A DNA stretch of 64,000 bases from Streptacidiphilus sp. P02-A3a (GTDB taxonomy: Bacteria; Actinomycetota; Actinomycetes; Streptomycetales; Streptomycetaceae). The translations under genes and the position numbers were made by a program. The stretch lies in contig NZ_CP048289.1 in assembly GCF_014084105.1 (NCBI RefSeq), forward strand, positions 939,922 to 1,003,921, given 5' to 3'. A model generated the notes under the pieces. It did no database searches. It saw only the letters and a list, made by a program, of their open reading frames with translations, and was not told the origin of the DNA. Below are positions 54,999 to 63,648 of the stretch, one piece after another. Every line of letters begins with the position of its first letter. The stretch's first letter is position 1.

Positions 54999-55757
54999 TC
55001 AGCTGGTGCGGCCGGCGGCGTCGAAGCGCCGCATCCGGTCCAGGACGCTGTCGGCGGTCGGCGCGTGCATCTCGTCCACGATCCGGCCGTCGGCCAGGAA
55101 GACCACCCGGTCCGCGTAGGAGGCGGCCACCGGGTCGTGCGTGACCATCACCACGGTCTGGCCCAACTCCCGTACCGAGGACCGCAGGAAGGACAGGATC
55201 TCGGCGCCGGAGCGGGAGTCCAGGTTGCCGGTCGGCTCGTCCGCGAAGATGATCGACGGCCGTCCGGCCAGTGCCCGGGCGCAGGCGACGCGCTGCTGCT
55301 GGCCGCCGGAGAGCTGCGAGGGGCGGTGCGAGAGCCGGTCCTTGAGGCCGACGGTGGCCACCACCCGGTCCAGCCAGGCCTGGTCGGGCTTGCGCCCGGC
55401 TATGTCCATGGGCAGCGTGATGTTCTCCAGCGCGGTGAGCGTCGGCAGCAGGTTGAACGCCTGGAACACAAAGCCGATCTGGTCCCGGCGCAGTCTGGTC
55501 AGCTGCTTGTCCTTGAGCCCGACCAGTTCGGTGTCGCCGATCCGGGCGGAGCCCGAGCTGACCGTGTCGAGGCCGGCCATGCAGTGCATCAGGGTCGACT
55601 TGCCGGAGCCCGACGGCCCCATGATCGCGGTGAACCGGCCTGCCGCGAACTCGACGCTGACCCGGTCGAGAGCGGTGACCCGGGTGTCTCCTTCGCCGTA
55701 GACCTTGCTGAGGTCAACGGCTCGTGCGGCTGCGGCGGTGCGCAGGGGCGTGGTCAC
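54999..55757 (-). CDS. ABC transporter ATP-binding protein
   Basis: 252 aa from GTG 55757, preferred over 55811 because GGAG precedes it. Walker A GPSGSGKST, Q-loop FVFQAFNLLP, signature LSGGQQQRVACARALA, Walker B IIFADEPTGNLD, and H-loop MVTHDP. This is the MacB/LolD subfamily. It forms an operon with the FtsX-like permease, spaced by 14 nt. Confidence 0.95.
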   Translation of the reverse strand: MTTPLRTAAAARAVDLSKVYGEGDTRVTALDRVSVEFAAGRFTAIMGPSGSGKSTLMHCMAGLDTVSSGSARIGDTELVGLKDKQLTRLRRDQIGFVFQAFNLLPTLTALENITLPMDIAGRKPDQAWLDRVVATVGLKDRLSHRPSQLSGGQQQRVACARALAGRPSIIFADEPTGNLDSRSGAEILSFLRSSVRELGQTVVMVTHDPVAASYADRVVFLADGRIVDEMHAPTADSVLDRMRRFDAAGRTS

Positions 55758-56085
55758 TGTCGGACTCCAAAGGAGGGGGAGAGAGCGCAGTCGGGCTGCG
55801 GTGCTCTCCATCCTTCCGGAGTGATCACGCCAGGTAATCGGTCCGGCGGACGGTTACGGCACCCACTCGCGTCGGAGCCGGGGGGTACCGCCCCTCCTCT
55901 TCAGGGATGACCGACCCTGACCTCGGCCCGGACCGTGATCCCCGACCCTCTGCATACAGACAGAAGTCGCATGCGAGTGGTCAAACTGAGCCGACGAAGC
56001 GTCAGAGGGCTGTGAAATGAGACAAGTTCCCTACGGGTATGGGAGTATCCGGCGTTCCGGGCGGCTAGGCTCAGAGTGCGGACAG
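55758..56085. other. Intergenic region with ABC and bldA promoters
   Basis: No gene seen. It carries the 5' region of the ABC operon on one side and, before the tRNA, a TAGGCT -10-like box (56066-56071) placed 14 nt before the tRNA start. Confidence 0.45.
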
Positions 56086-56168
56086 GCCCGGATGGTGGAA
56101 TCGCAGACACGGCGAGCTTAAACCTCGCTGGCCGCCAGGCCGTGCCGGTTCAAATCCGGCTCCGGGCA
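56086..56168 (+). tRNA. bldA: tRNA-Leu (anticodon TAA), bldA-type
   Basis: The 83-nt class II tRNA has acceptor GCCCGGA/TCCGGGC, anticodon stem GCGAG/CTCGC with loop CTTAAAC (anticodon TAA at 56119-56121), a long variable arm, T-arm GGTTCAAATCC and discriminator A; CCA is not encoded. It decodes UUA. In Streptomyces the sole UUA-reading tRNA is the bldA product, which controls development and antibiotic production by limiting translation of TTA-containing genes. Confidence 0.95.
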
Positions 56169-56348
56169 CACGTGTTGTTCTGGGAGTGGCATGGGCAGGT
56201 CATCACGGTGACCTGCCGAACCACGATTCCCGGCATCGTCTCCACGGTGGGCCCGGCGTTGGAATGCGACCTTCCGGAATATGTTTTCTTTGTGGCCGGG
56301 CCATATCCGATGGCGGGGTTTTCGAACCGTGCGCGACGCGTGTGCGCG

Positions 56349-56582
56349 CTATCGGGACATGCGGGCGGCGGCCCGGCGCAGGTCGTGTTCGTGCACGATG
56401 GCCTTGGCATAGCCGTGGGAGATCTCGTAGGTGCCGCGCAGCCACTCGATCCGCTCCTCGCAGCGCAGCAGGCTGGGGCCGTCGTCCACGACCCGGAGCC
56501 ACTCGCCGAGGGTGCGGCCGGTCACCGCGGGGATGCGGGTGAGCAGGTTCTGGTGGGTCTCGTCGGAGTACATCAGGGACAC
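56349..56582 (-). CDS. DUF4287-like small protein
   Basis: 77 aa, GTG start with GGAGG 7 nt upstream. NLLTRIPAVTGRTLGEWLRV and YEISHGYAKAIVHEHDLRR resemble the DUF4287 pattern, in which a helical pair ends with GxxxAxxLV. Small cytosolic protein of unknown function, transcribed towards the bldA tRNA. Confidence 0.7.
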   Translation of the reverse strand: MSLMYSDETHQNLLTRIPAVTGRTLGEWLRVVDDGPSLLRCEERIEWLRGTYEISHGYAKAIVHEHDLRRAAARMSR

Positions 56583-56743
56583 TGGGCGCCTCCAGGGTGG
56601 GTCCGGCTGCCGTCATCCGACTGTCCCGCGGGGGGCGGGCCTTGGCAACAGCCGGTGTGTGGACACCCGTACCCGGTCGGCCGCCGATTCATCCCTCGCC
56701 GGTCACTCCCCGTTAACCACCCCCGCCCGGATACGCTCGGTGG

Positions 56744-57259
56744 ATGCCCGATCCCACACCGCTCCTCGCCCCGGCCGAGCGCCTGGCGGACCGTTTCCGC
56801 TCGATGCCGCAGAGCAAGCTCACCCGGTTCGCCCCGTTCGGTCTGCGGCTGGCCCGGCGACTGGCCGTTCTCGCCCAGCAGTTGGAGGGGCTGCCGGTGC
56901 GCGAGCTGCCGGAGGCCGGGGTGTTCGCGGTGGGCGACCAGATCGCCCTGGCCGCCCACGACCTGGCGGCGGCGCTGGCCGGTACCGGCTCCGGGTCGCG
57001 GTCGGGGTCGGGGTCGCAGTCGGGGTCGCGGTCGGGCGCGGGCTCGGGGTTCGGGTCAGGGTCCGGCTCGGGGGTCGACTCAGGGTCCGACTCGGGGGCG
57101 CACTCCGGGTTCGACCCGGGGACGGAGCCCGAGGCCGAACCGGAGCAGGCGGAGCAGACGGAGCAGACCGGGGCCGGGGAGGCGGCGCTGGCCGAGGCGC
57201 TGGGACTGGTGGCCGAGCTCGCTCAGAGGCTGGCGACCACGCGGTCGGCGATGATGTAG
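56744..57259 (+). CDS. Hypothetical protein with Gly/Ser repeat region
   Basis: 171 aa. A helical N-terminus (1-78: LADRFRSMPQSKLTRFAPFG, LARRLAVLAQQLEGLPVRE) and a short helical C-terminus (148-171) flank a Gly/Ser-rich repeat (80-125) made of SGSGS-type units, then Glu-rich sequence. The repeat DNA is a degenerate hexamer array. Family not recognised beyond a general resemblance to streptomycete hypotheticals. Its last 37 bp overlap the convergent gene. Confidence 0.65.
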   Translation: MPDPTPLLAPAERLADRFRSMPQSKLTRFAPFGLRLARRLAVLAQQLEGLPVRELPEAGVFAVGDQIALAAHDLAAALAGTGSGSRSGSGSQSGSRSGAGSGFGSGSGSGVDSGSDSGAHSGFDPGTEPEAEPEQAEQTEQTGAGEAALAEALGLVAELAQRLATTRSAMM

Positions 57260-58059
57260 GCGGTCTCCTCGCCCAGGGTGAAGGTCAGCGCGTGGCCGCC
57301 CGGCAGCCGGGAGGAGCCCAGCAGCCGCACCTCGGCGCCCCGGTCGATCGCCTCGCGGATGCGCGCGCCGGTGGCCGGGTCGCCGGGGGCCACGCACAGG
57401 GTGGTCTCGTCCTCGAACACGTAGACGTCCAGCGTGCCCATCGGGCCGGGGCGGACGTCCCGCAGCGTGATGCCGACGTCCACCAGCTCCATCAGCCGCA
57501 GGTCGGTCCACTCAGGGGTGGAGGTGGGCTGCGGCACGAAGCCGGGCATGGACGGGTGGTGGACCCCGTGGTCGGTGCGGCTGGGGCTGGCGGTGCTCGC
57601 GGTGCCGGGCGCGGACGCGGTCCCCGGGGCGTTCCCGGCGCCGGGCGCGCCGCGACCGGCCTCGGTCTCCGAGATCAGGTCCTCCAGGGCGCTGCGCAGC
57701 GCCTCGGCGAACTCCGGGTCCATGGTGCCCTCGTCGTCCACGTAGCCGCGCGGCGCGGGCAACAGGACCACGTCGGCGTCCCCGAACAGGCCGCCGCCGT
57801 CCTGGGCGCCGCCGGCCGTCCCGCCGCCGTAGCCCTCGTCCTCGGCGGCGCGGGCCTCCTGCTCGGCCCAGAACGCCCGGGCCTCCTCCATCTCCCGCTC
57901 GCGGTCCTGCGCGAGCGCGGCGGTGACCGCCTCGCGCACCGACGCGTCGAAGCGCCGGTCCAGCGAGCGGAGCGCGCGGACCGAGAGGAGCACGCCTGCC
58001 GCGACGGCGGCGACGAGGACGAACAGCAGTGAGGCGAGGACGACAACGAGGACGATCAC
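57223..58059 (-). CDS. Hypothetical single-pass membrane protein
   Basis: 278 aa. N-terminal membrane helix (1-27), then a charged helix (SLDRRFDASVREAVTAALAQ), a low-complexity linker, and a C-terminal domain (about 180-278) with EWTDLRLMELVDVGITLRDV, YVFEDETTLCVAPGDPATGA and a beta-rich end (LTFTLGEETAYIIADRVV). No family recognised with confidence. Conserved length and composition suggest a genuine streptomycete protein of unknown role. Confidence 0.8.
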   Translation of the reverse strand: MIVLVVVLASLLFVLVAAVAAGVLLSVRALRSLDRRFDASVREAVTAALAQDREREMEEARAFWAEQEARAAEDEGYGGGTAGGAQDGGGLFGDADVVLLPAPRGYVDDEGTMDPEFAEALRSALEDLISETEAGRGAPGAGNAPGTASAPGTASTASPSRTDHGVHHPSMPGFVPQPTSTPEWTDLRLMELVDVGITLRDVRPGPMGTLDVYVFEDETTLCVAPGDPATGARIREAIDRGAEVRLLGSSRLPGGHALTFTLGEETAYIIADRVVASL

Positions 58060-58362
58060 GAGGCACCCCTAGCGAAGGGTCGAACTGCGGTCAGTCCCAA
58101 CAGTGCCCCAGCCGGGCAATTGACGGGAGTGCCGAATCTCGCTCGCCAGTGTGACCCATGACATTCCGGTAAATGGATATCCGCCGATTTTCGACGCATT
58201 GTGACCGGGCGCTCACGGGCTGTCGATCGAATGTGATGAGCAGCTAAAGAAAGCACTTCGGGTCACGTGAGAAACGTGACCCGAACTTTACCCCCGCACC
58301 GCTAGCCCAAACGTGTCACCGGGCCCGTTTCCCGACCGGGCCCGGTGGCCGCGCCGGTACGG
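58060..58362. other. Intergenic region upstream of hypothetical membrane gene
   Basis: No gene seen. Contains the thiolase terminator hairpin and the likely promoter of the membrane-protein gene. Confidence 0.5.
58257..58285 (-). terminator. Terminator after thiolase
   Basis: Perfect 12-bp arms TTCGGGTCACGT (58257-58268) and complement (58274-58285) with a 5-nt loop. On the minus strand it is followed by T-rich GTGCTTTCTTT. Confidence 0.85.
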
Positions 58363-59586
58363 TCAGCTCAGCCGCTCGATGACCATCGCCATGCCCTGGC
58401 CGCCGCCCACGCACATGGTCTCCAGGCCGAACTGCTTGTCGTGCCACTGGAGCGAGTTGATCAGGGTGGTGGTGATCCGGGCGCCGGTCATGCCGAAGGG
58501 GTGGCCGACCGCGATCCCGCCGCCGTTGACGTTCAGCCGGTCCAGGTCCACGCCCAGGTCCCGGTAGGACGGGATGACCTGGGCCGCGAAGGCCTCGTTG
58601 ATCTCGACCAGGTCGATGTCGCCGATGCCCAGCCCCGCGCGGCGGAGCGCCTGCCGGGAGGCCTCGACCGGCCCGTAGCCCATGATCTCCGGCGAGAGGC
58701 CGGTCACGCCGGTGGAGACGATCCGCGCCAGCGGGGTCAGCCCCAGCTCCCTGGCCTTGGTGTCGGACATGATCACCAGCGCCGCCGCGCCGTCGTTCAG
58801 CGGGCAGCAGTTGCCCGCGTTGACCGTGCCGTCGGGGCGGAAGACCGGCTTCAGGGCGGAGACCGCCTCCAGCGTCACCCCGGCGCGCGGGCCGTCGTCC
58901 TTGCTGACGACCGTGCCGTCGGGGGTGGTCACCGGGACGATCTCGCGGGCCCAGAAGCCGTCCGCGATGGCCTTCTCGGCGAGGTTCTGCGAGCGCACGC
59001 CGAACTCGTCCTGCTCCTGGCGGCTGATGCCCTTGAGCTTGGCCAGGTTCTCCGCGGTCTGGCCCATGGCGATGTAGACGTCCGGGACCAGGCCGCTGTC
59101 GCGCGGGTCCTCCCAGACCGGCGCGCCGGTCTGCGCGGCGGTGGCGAGGGTGCGCGCCTCGGCGTCGGCGAACAGCGGGTTCTTGGTGTCCGGCAGGCCG
59201 TCGGAGGAGCCCTTGACGCTGCGCGAGACGGTCTCCACCCCGGCCGAGATGAAGACGTCGCCCTCACCGGCCTTGATCGCGTGCAGCGCCATCCGGGTGG
59301 TCTGCAGCGAGGAGGAACAGTAGCGGGTGACGGTGCAGCCCGGCAGGTGGTCCATGCCGAGCTGCACCGCGACCACCCGGCCCAGGTTGTAGCCCTGCTC
59401 GCCGCCCGGCAGACCGCAGCCCAGCATCAGGTCGTCGATGTCGCGCGGGTCGAGCCCCGGGACCTTCGCCAGCGCGGCCTGGATGACGTGCGTGGTCAGG
59501 TCGTCCGGTCGGACGTCCTTCAGCGAGCCCTTGAACGCCCGGCCGATCGGCGAGCGGGCGGTGCTGACGATGACGGCTTCGGGCAT
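58363..59586 (-). CDS. Acetyl-CoA C-acetyltransferase (thiolase)
   Basis: 407 aa. Nucleophile Cys90 in [13 protein letters not shown], His362 in [12 protein letters not shown] and Cys392 in MCVGGGQG complete the thiolase triad. EINEAFAAQ is the standard motif. Either condenses two acetyl-CoA or cleaves 3-ketoacyl-CoA. Next to the SGNH esterase and cystathionine beta-synthase genes, as in S. coelicolor. Two direct copies of a possible operator precede the gene. Confidence 0.95.
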   Translation of the reverse strand: MPEAVIVSTARSPIGRAFKGSLKDVRPDDLTTHVIQAALAKVPGLDPRDIDDLMLGCGLPGGEQGYNLGRVVAVQLGMDHLPGCTVTRYCSSSLQTTRMALHAIKAGEGDVFISAGVETVSRSVKGSSDGLPDTKNPLFADAEARTLATAAQTGAPVWEDPRDSGLVPDVYIAMGQTAENLAKLKGISRQEQDEFGVRSQNLAEKAIADGFWAREIVPVTTPDGTVVSKDDGPRAGVTLEAVSALKPVFRPDGTVNAGNCCPLNDGAAALVIMSDTKARELGLTPLARIVSTGVTGLSPEIMGYGPVEASRQALRRAGLGIGDIDLVEINEAFAAQVIPSYRDLGVDLDRLNVNGGGIAVGHPFGMTGARITTTLINSLQWHDKQFGLETMCVGGGQGMAMVIERLS

Positions 59587-59640
59587 GACGACTCCAGAAG
59601 GTTTCCAGGGGCGGACGGGGGGCGGCCTTCCGGTCGCACC

Positions 59641-59679
59641 ACCGTCAGGTAGCTCCTTAAATTACCGTCAGGTAGCTCC
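59641..59679. promoter_or_regulatory. Direct repeats in thiolase promoter region
   Basis: ACCGTCAGGTAGCTCC occurs at 59641-59656 and 59664-59679, separated by TTAAATT. Each includes the palindromic core TACC-GTCA-GGTA (first copy starts C instead of T). They lie 55-93 bp upstream of the thiolase ATG, and the second covers the stop codon of the SGNH gene. Good candidates for a regulator's operators. Confidence 0.6.
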
Positions 59680-60762
59680 GGCGTCAGCGCTGGCGGCGTG
59701 TGAATTGTCCGACGTTGATTCCGGCGCCGATCCGGGGGCGGGATCCGCCGCCGACTCCGGCGTCGCGCCGTCGGGCAGGGTGTGCCGCCGCCGGTGCTTC
59801 AGCAGCGCCCAGCGGCCCCGCGGACCGGAGTCCGCGCCCAGCACCTCGGCCCCCGCCACCTCGGTACCGCTGCGCCCGGCGGCCTCCGCCGCCGCCCGCG
59901 CCACCGGCAGCACGCCCTCGCCGCGGTAGGCGTCCGGACGCTCCTCCTCCGGCCACACCTCCAGCGCCGCGCACATCGACGGCAGCAGCGCCATCGCCGC
60001 CGTCTGGTAGCCCTGGGCGGACGGGTGGTAGCGGTCCGAGGCGAACATCTCCGGCCGGTGGTTGAACTCCGGGCCGAGCAGCGTGCCCAGCGACACGCTC
60101 CGGCCGCCCGCGTCCACCACCGCGATCGTCTGCGCCGCCGCCAGCTGCCGACTGGCCCGCCGGGCCAGGGTCCGCAGCGGCGGGCGCACCGGCTCGATGG
60201 TGCCCAGGTCCGGGCAGGTCCCGACGACGACCTCGGCCCCGGCCGCGCGCAGCCGCCGCACGGTGTCCCCGAGCATCCGCACCGAGTCCGCCAGCTTGAT
60301 CCGCTGGGTGACGTCGTTCGCGCCGATCATGATCAGCGCGATGTCCAGCTCCGGCTCGGTCTCCAGCAGCGAGACCAGCTGCCGCTCCAGGTCGTCCGAG
60401 GCGGCCCCGTTCACCGCCGCGACCGTCAGCCGCACCGGCCGCTCCGCCATCGCCGCGATCCCCCCGGCCAGCAGCGCGCCCGGGGTGTCCCGGCCCCGGT
60501 CCACGCCGAACCCGGCGGCGGTGGAGTCGCCCAGCACCGCCATCCGCAGCGGCTGCTCCGTCGCCGCGTCCTCGCCCGCGAACGCCTGCCCGTACAGGCC
60601 GTCGGCCCGGGGCGGTTCGCCGTGCAGCGTGTTCAGCTGCATCTCGGCCAGCTTGGCCTCGGTCAGCAGCAGTCCCGCGAAACCCACCCCGAGCAGCCCG
60701 ATCCCGCCGCCCCCGTAGGCCGCCGCTGCGGCGATGCGTCGTGCAACCCGTTCCCGCGACAT
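59668..60762 (-). CDS. SGNH/GDSL-type esterase with N-terminal membrane segment
   Basis: 364 aa from ATG 60762. N-terminal membrane anchor or uncleaved signal (about 9-34, GGGGIGLLGVGFAGLLL). SGNH domain: block I AVLGDSTAAGFGV (Ser), block II Gly in VNGAASDD, block III IGANDVTQ, block V SDRYHPSAQGY (Asp, His). The C-terminal about 90 residues are Ala/Pro/Ser-rich. Outer-face esterase or lipase. Conserved neighbour of the cystathionine beta-synthase gene. Confidence 0.9.
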   Translation of the reverse strand: MSRERVARRIAAAAAYGGGGIGLLGVGFAGLLLTEAKLAEMQLNTLHGEPPRADGLYGQAFAGEDAATEQPLRMAVLGDSTAAGFGVDRGRDTPGALLAGGIAAMAERPVRLTVAAVNGAASDDLERQLVSLLETEPELDIALIMIGANDVTQRIKLADSVRMLGDTVRRLRAAGAEVVVGTCPDLGTIEPVRPPLRTLARRASRQLAAAQTIAVVDAGGRSVSLGTLLGPEFNHRPEMFASDRYHPSAQGYQTAAMALLPSMCAALEVWPEEERPDAYRGEGVLPVARAAAEAAGRSGTEVAGAEVLGADSGPRGRWALLKHRRRHTLPDGATPESAADPAPGSAPESTSDNSHAASADAGAT

Positions 60763-60903
60763 GAGCGACCCCATCTCCTGTCCAGTACCAACGTCTACCT
60801 GCAACGCCCACTTATTCTCGGAGTCTGCCCCATTACGCTGACCTCCACGGAGACGACAAACCGTGCGTCCCGTAGATTCCCGGCCAACCGCGGAGGAGAC
60901 CCC

Positions 60904-62304
60904 GTGCGGTACCACGATTCGATCATCGAGCTCGTCGGCAACACCCCTCTGGTACGACTCAACAGGGTCACTGAGGGAATCAGTGCCACGGTTCTGGCCA
61001 AGGTTGAGTACTTCAACCCGGGCGGTTCGGTGAAGGACCGCATCGCCATGCGGATGATCGAAGCCGCAGAGGCTTCGGGGGAGCTCAAGCCAGGCGGCAC
61101 CATCGTCGAGCCGACATCCGGGAACACCGGGGTGGGACTGGCGATCGTGGCCCAGCAGAAGGGCTACCACTGCATCTTCGTCTGTCCCGACAAGGTGTCC
61201 AGCGACAAGATCAACGTGCTCCGCGCCTACGGCGCCGAGGTCGTGGTCTGCCCGACCGCCGTCGCCCCCGAGCACCCCGACTCGTACTACAACGTCAGCG
61301 ACCGGCTGGTGCGGGAGACCCCCGGCGCCTGGAAGCCCGACCAGTACTCCAACCCCAACAACCCCGCCAGCCACTACGGCTCCACCGGCCCCGAGCTGTG
61401 GGAGCAGACGGATGGCCGGATCACGCACTTCGTCGCGGGCGTCGGCACCGGCGGCACCATCTCCGGCACCGGCCGCTACCTCAAGGACGCCTCCGACGGC
61501 CGGGTGCAGGTCATCGGCGCCGACCCGGAGGGATCCGTCTACTCCGGCGGCACCGGTCGCCCGTACCTGGTCGAGGGTGTCGGCGAGGACTTCTGGCCGA
61601 CCGCCTACGACCGCCAGGTCGCGGACGAGATCGTCCCGGTCTCCGACAAGGACTCGTTCCAGATGACCCGCCGCCTGGCCAAGGAGGAGGGCCTGCTGGT
61701 CGGCGGCTCCTGCGGGATGGCGGTCGTGGCGGCGCTCCGGGTGGCCGAGCGGCTCGGCCCGGACGACGTGGTGGTGGTGCTGCTGCCGGACTCCGGCCGC
61801 GGCTACCTGTCCAAGATCTTCAACGACGACTGGATGCAGGACTACGGCTTCCTGGACGAGGGCGGTACCGAGGCCGTCGCCGGGGACGTGCTCCAGCGCA
61901 AGGACGTGCTGGAGCACGAGGGGATCCCGCAGTTCGTCCACATGCACCCGCGCGAGTCGGTCGGCGAGGCGGTGCAGATCCTGCGCGAGTACGGGGTGTC
62001 GCAGCTGCCGGTGGTCTCGCCCGGGGCCGGGCACCCGGACGTGATGGCGGGCGAGGTGATCGGCTCGATCGTGGAGCGCGACCTGCTGGACGGGCTGTTC
62101 GCGAAGCGGTTCGAGCTGGGCGACCCGATCGAGGGGCACATGTCGCCGCCGCTGCCGGTGGTCGGCTCGGGCGAGTCCATCACCCGGCTGATGGCGGTGC
62201 TGGAGCGGGCGGACGCGGCGGTGGTGCTGGTCGACGGCAAGCCGCAGGGCATCGTCACCCGGCAGGACCTGCTCGCCTTCATGGCGCAGCACGGCGTGCA
62301 CTGA
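60904..62304 (+). CDS. Cystathionine beta-synthase
   Basis: 466 aa from GTG 60904 with GGAGGA 7 nt upstream. PLP Lys44 in GGSVKDRIAM, SGNTGVGLAIV phosphate/substrate loop, GTGGTISGTGRYLK PLP phosphate loop. Two C-terminal CBS domains (about 340-462) give regulatory ligand binding. Makes cystathionine from serine and homocysteine in reverse transsulfuration. Confidence 0.95.
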   Translation: MRYHDSIIELVGNTPLVRLNRVTEGISATVLAKVEYFNPGGSVKDRIAMRMIEAAEASGELKPGGTIVEPTSGNTGVGLAIVAQQKGYHCIFVCPDKVSSDKINVLRAYGAEVVVCPTAVAPEHPDSYYNVSDRLVRETPGAWKPDQYSNPNNPASHYGSTGPELWEQTDGRITHFVAGVGTGGTISGTGRYLKDASDGRVQVIGADPEGSVYSGGTGRPYLVEGVGEDFWPTAYDRQVADEIVPVSDKDSFQMTRRLAKEEGLLVGGSCGMAVVAALRVAERLGPDDVVVVLLPDSGRGYLSKIFNDDWMQDYGFLDEGGTEAVAGDVLQRKDVLEHEGIPQFVHMHPRESVGEAVQILREYGVSQLPVVSPGAGHPDVMAGEVIGSIVERDLLDGLFAKRFELGDPIEGHMSPPLPVVGSGESITRLMAVLERADAAVVLVDGKPQGIVTRQDLLAFMAQHGVH

Positions 62305-62774
62305 GCCCGGTGCGGGCCCGGGGGCGACCGGCTGCCGGGCCCGTGAGCCGCAGGACTCACGGCGTTCACGCGGGAGGTGCCTATCGGTACGCCGACGACA
62401 CGAACCCGCAGCACGCGGTTAACAACGGACCGTCATCGTTGTGGTCAACGGCAAGCAAGTCGAGCTTGGTGACAGCGGCGGATCCGGAGCGGCTCCCGGA
62501 GCCCGCAGTCACCAAAGGACGCGTCGGACGGCCCTGACCCGGCCGGCCGCGTCCGCCCGCGGGGACTGCCGTCGTCCCGCCTCTGGGCCTTGAGCCCGGG
62601 GTGCGGCGGCCCCGTGGCACCAGCTCCGCGTTCCCGGGTGGGGGAACTTCAGCGGAGACACCAGGACCGGCCCGTTTCGAGGGCCGGTCCTGCTGGTGCT
62701 TGTGGCCCGGACCCTGAGGCTGTCCCGGGCCGTGCTGGAGGGGTGCTGGAGGGGTGCTGGGGGGCGTCCTGGGC
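62305..62774. other. Intergenic region between cbs and LADTG gene
   Basis: No gene supported. It contains a terminator hairpin (62660-62697) and tandem AGGGGTGCTGG at 62737-62760. Confidence 0.5.
62660..62697. terminator. Terminator hairpin
   Basis: Arms CAGGACCGGCCC (62662-62673) and GGGCCGGTCCTG (62681-62692) with further ACC/GGT pairing. Serves cbs on one side and possibly the small surface-protein gene on the other. Confidence 0.75.
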
Positions 62775-63047
62775 TCAGGAGGCCCAGCGCCGGGCGGCGT
62801 AGACCAGGCCCGCGCCGACCACCAGCGTGCCGACGCCGCTGACCGCGTACGGGACGGCGTCCGCGCCGGTGTCGGCCAGGGACAGGTCCCGCACCGGCCC
62901 GGCCGAGGTGACCGTGGTCGAGGTGCGCAGGTCGTGCCGGGCGGCCGAGCTGGTCGCCGCGGAGGCCATCGGGCCGAGGGCCACGGCGGCGGCGATGCCG
63001 ACACCCGCTGCGATGGTGGTGACGGTGAGTGGACGGCGCGTGCCCAA
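62775..63047 (-). CDS. Tiny LADTG-anchored surface protein
   Basis: 90 aa from TTG 63047, with GGGAG 6 nt upstream. Signal peptide 1-30 (ending MASA). LADTG (57-61), hydrophobic segment (66-85) and RRW tail make a textbook class E sorting signal (LAxTG). The mature part before the cleavage site is only about 28 residues, so the anchored product is a short peptide. No chaplin or other domain is seen. The sortase that would use it is not in the window; the class F sortase at 3781 probably has a different specificity. Confidence 0.8.
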   Translation of the reverse strand: MGTRRPLTVTTIAAGVGIAAAVALGPMASAATSSAARHDLRTSTTVTSAGPVRDLSLADTGADAVPYAVSGVGTLVVGAGLVYAARRWAS

Positions 63048-63128
63048 GGGGCGCTCCCTGGGTAACTGGGTGGCGATGTGGTTCGCACGATGCTAATGAG
63101 CTTCGGCTGGGTTGGATAGGGTCAATCC

Positions 63129-63473
63129 ATGACTAGTGAGACCAGCGAGCCGCGCTACATCCGGCTTCAGATCGAGCTCATCGCCGAGATCGTCGATGAG
63201 AAGGCCCTGGCGGAGGCCGCCCTGGAGCAGGTCCGCAACGACGCCTACCTGGAGGACGAGGAGCGCGCGGAGGCCGTGGCCGCCATCGAGATCGACCCGG
63301 CCGGGTCGATCGCCCACTTCGTCGACCCGGTCGCGATGCTCTCCGGCATCCCCGGCGTCGAGCTGGCCGAGGCGACCTGGGAGTCGCAGCCGGTGGACTT
63401 CGACCCGGAGAACGAGGACTGGGAGCTCTACGACGGCGACAGCGACGGCGGCGACGAGGCGCGGCAGGACTGA
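63129..63473 (+). CDS. Small acidic hypothetical protein
   Basis: 114 aa. Helical N-terminus (RLQIELIAEIVDEKALAEAA) and acidic C-terminus (ENEDWELYDGDSDGGDEARQD, shown as ENEDWELYDGDSDGGDEA). HFVDPVAMLSGIPGVEL in the middle. It resembles a conserved streptomycete protein of unknown function. The ATG start is the first in frame. A 15-bp stem terminator follows. Confidence 0.8.
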   Translation: MTSETSEPRYIRLQIELIAEIVDEKALAEAALEQVRNDAYLEDEERAEAVAAIEIDPAGSIAHFVDPVAMLSGIPGVELAEATWESQPVDFDPENEDWELYDGDSDGGDEARQD

Positions 63474-63499
63474 CCCGGCCGCGCGGCGCGGTACGCCGG

Positions 63500-63530
63500 A
63501 CGGGCGGCCCTGGTCACCAGGGCCGCCCGT
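63500..63530 (+). terminator. Terminator hairpin
   Basis: Perfect 15-bp arms (63500-63514 and 63516-63530) around one central base, 27 nt past the stop of the acidic protein gene. Confidence 0.8.
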
Positions 63531-63648
63531 CGCCGTATCCGCCGACGGCCGGCCGAGCGGACCCGGGCACAGTGGGGCAAAACTGGGTATCCAGCAGGTG
63601 CTGGTGCGATGACAGGCATGGCGTGGTCCAGGCGAGGGAGCGTTGACA

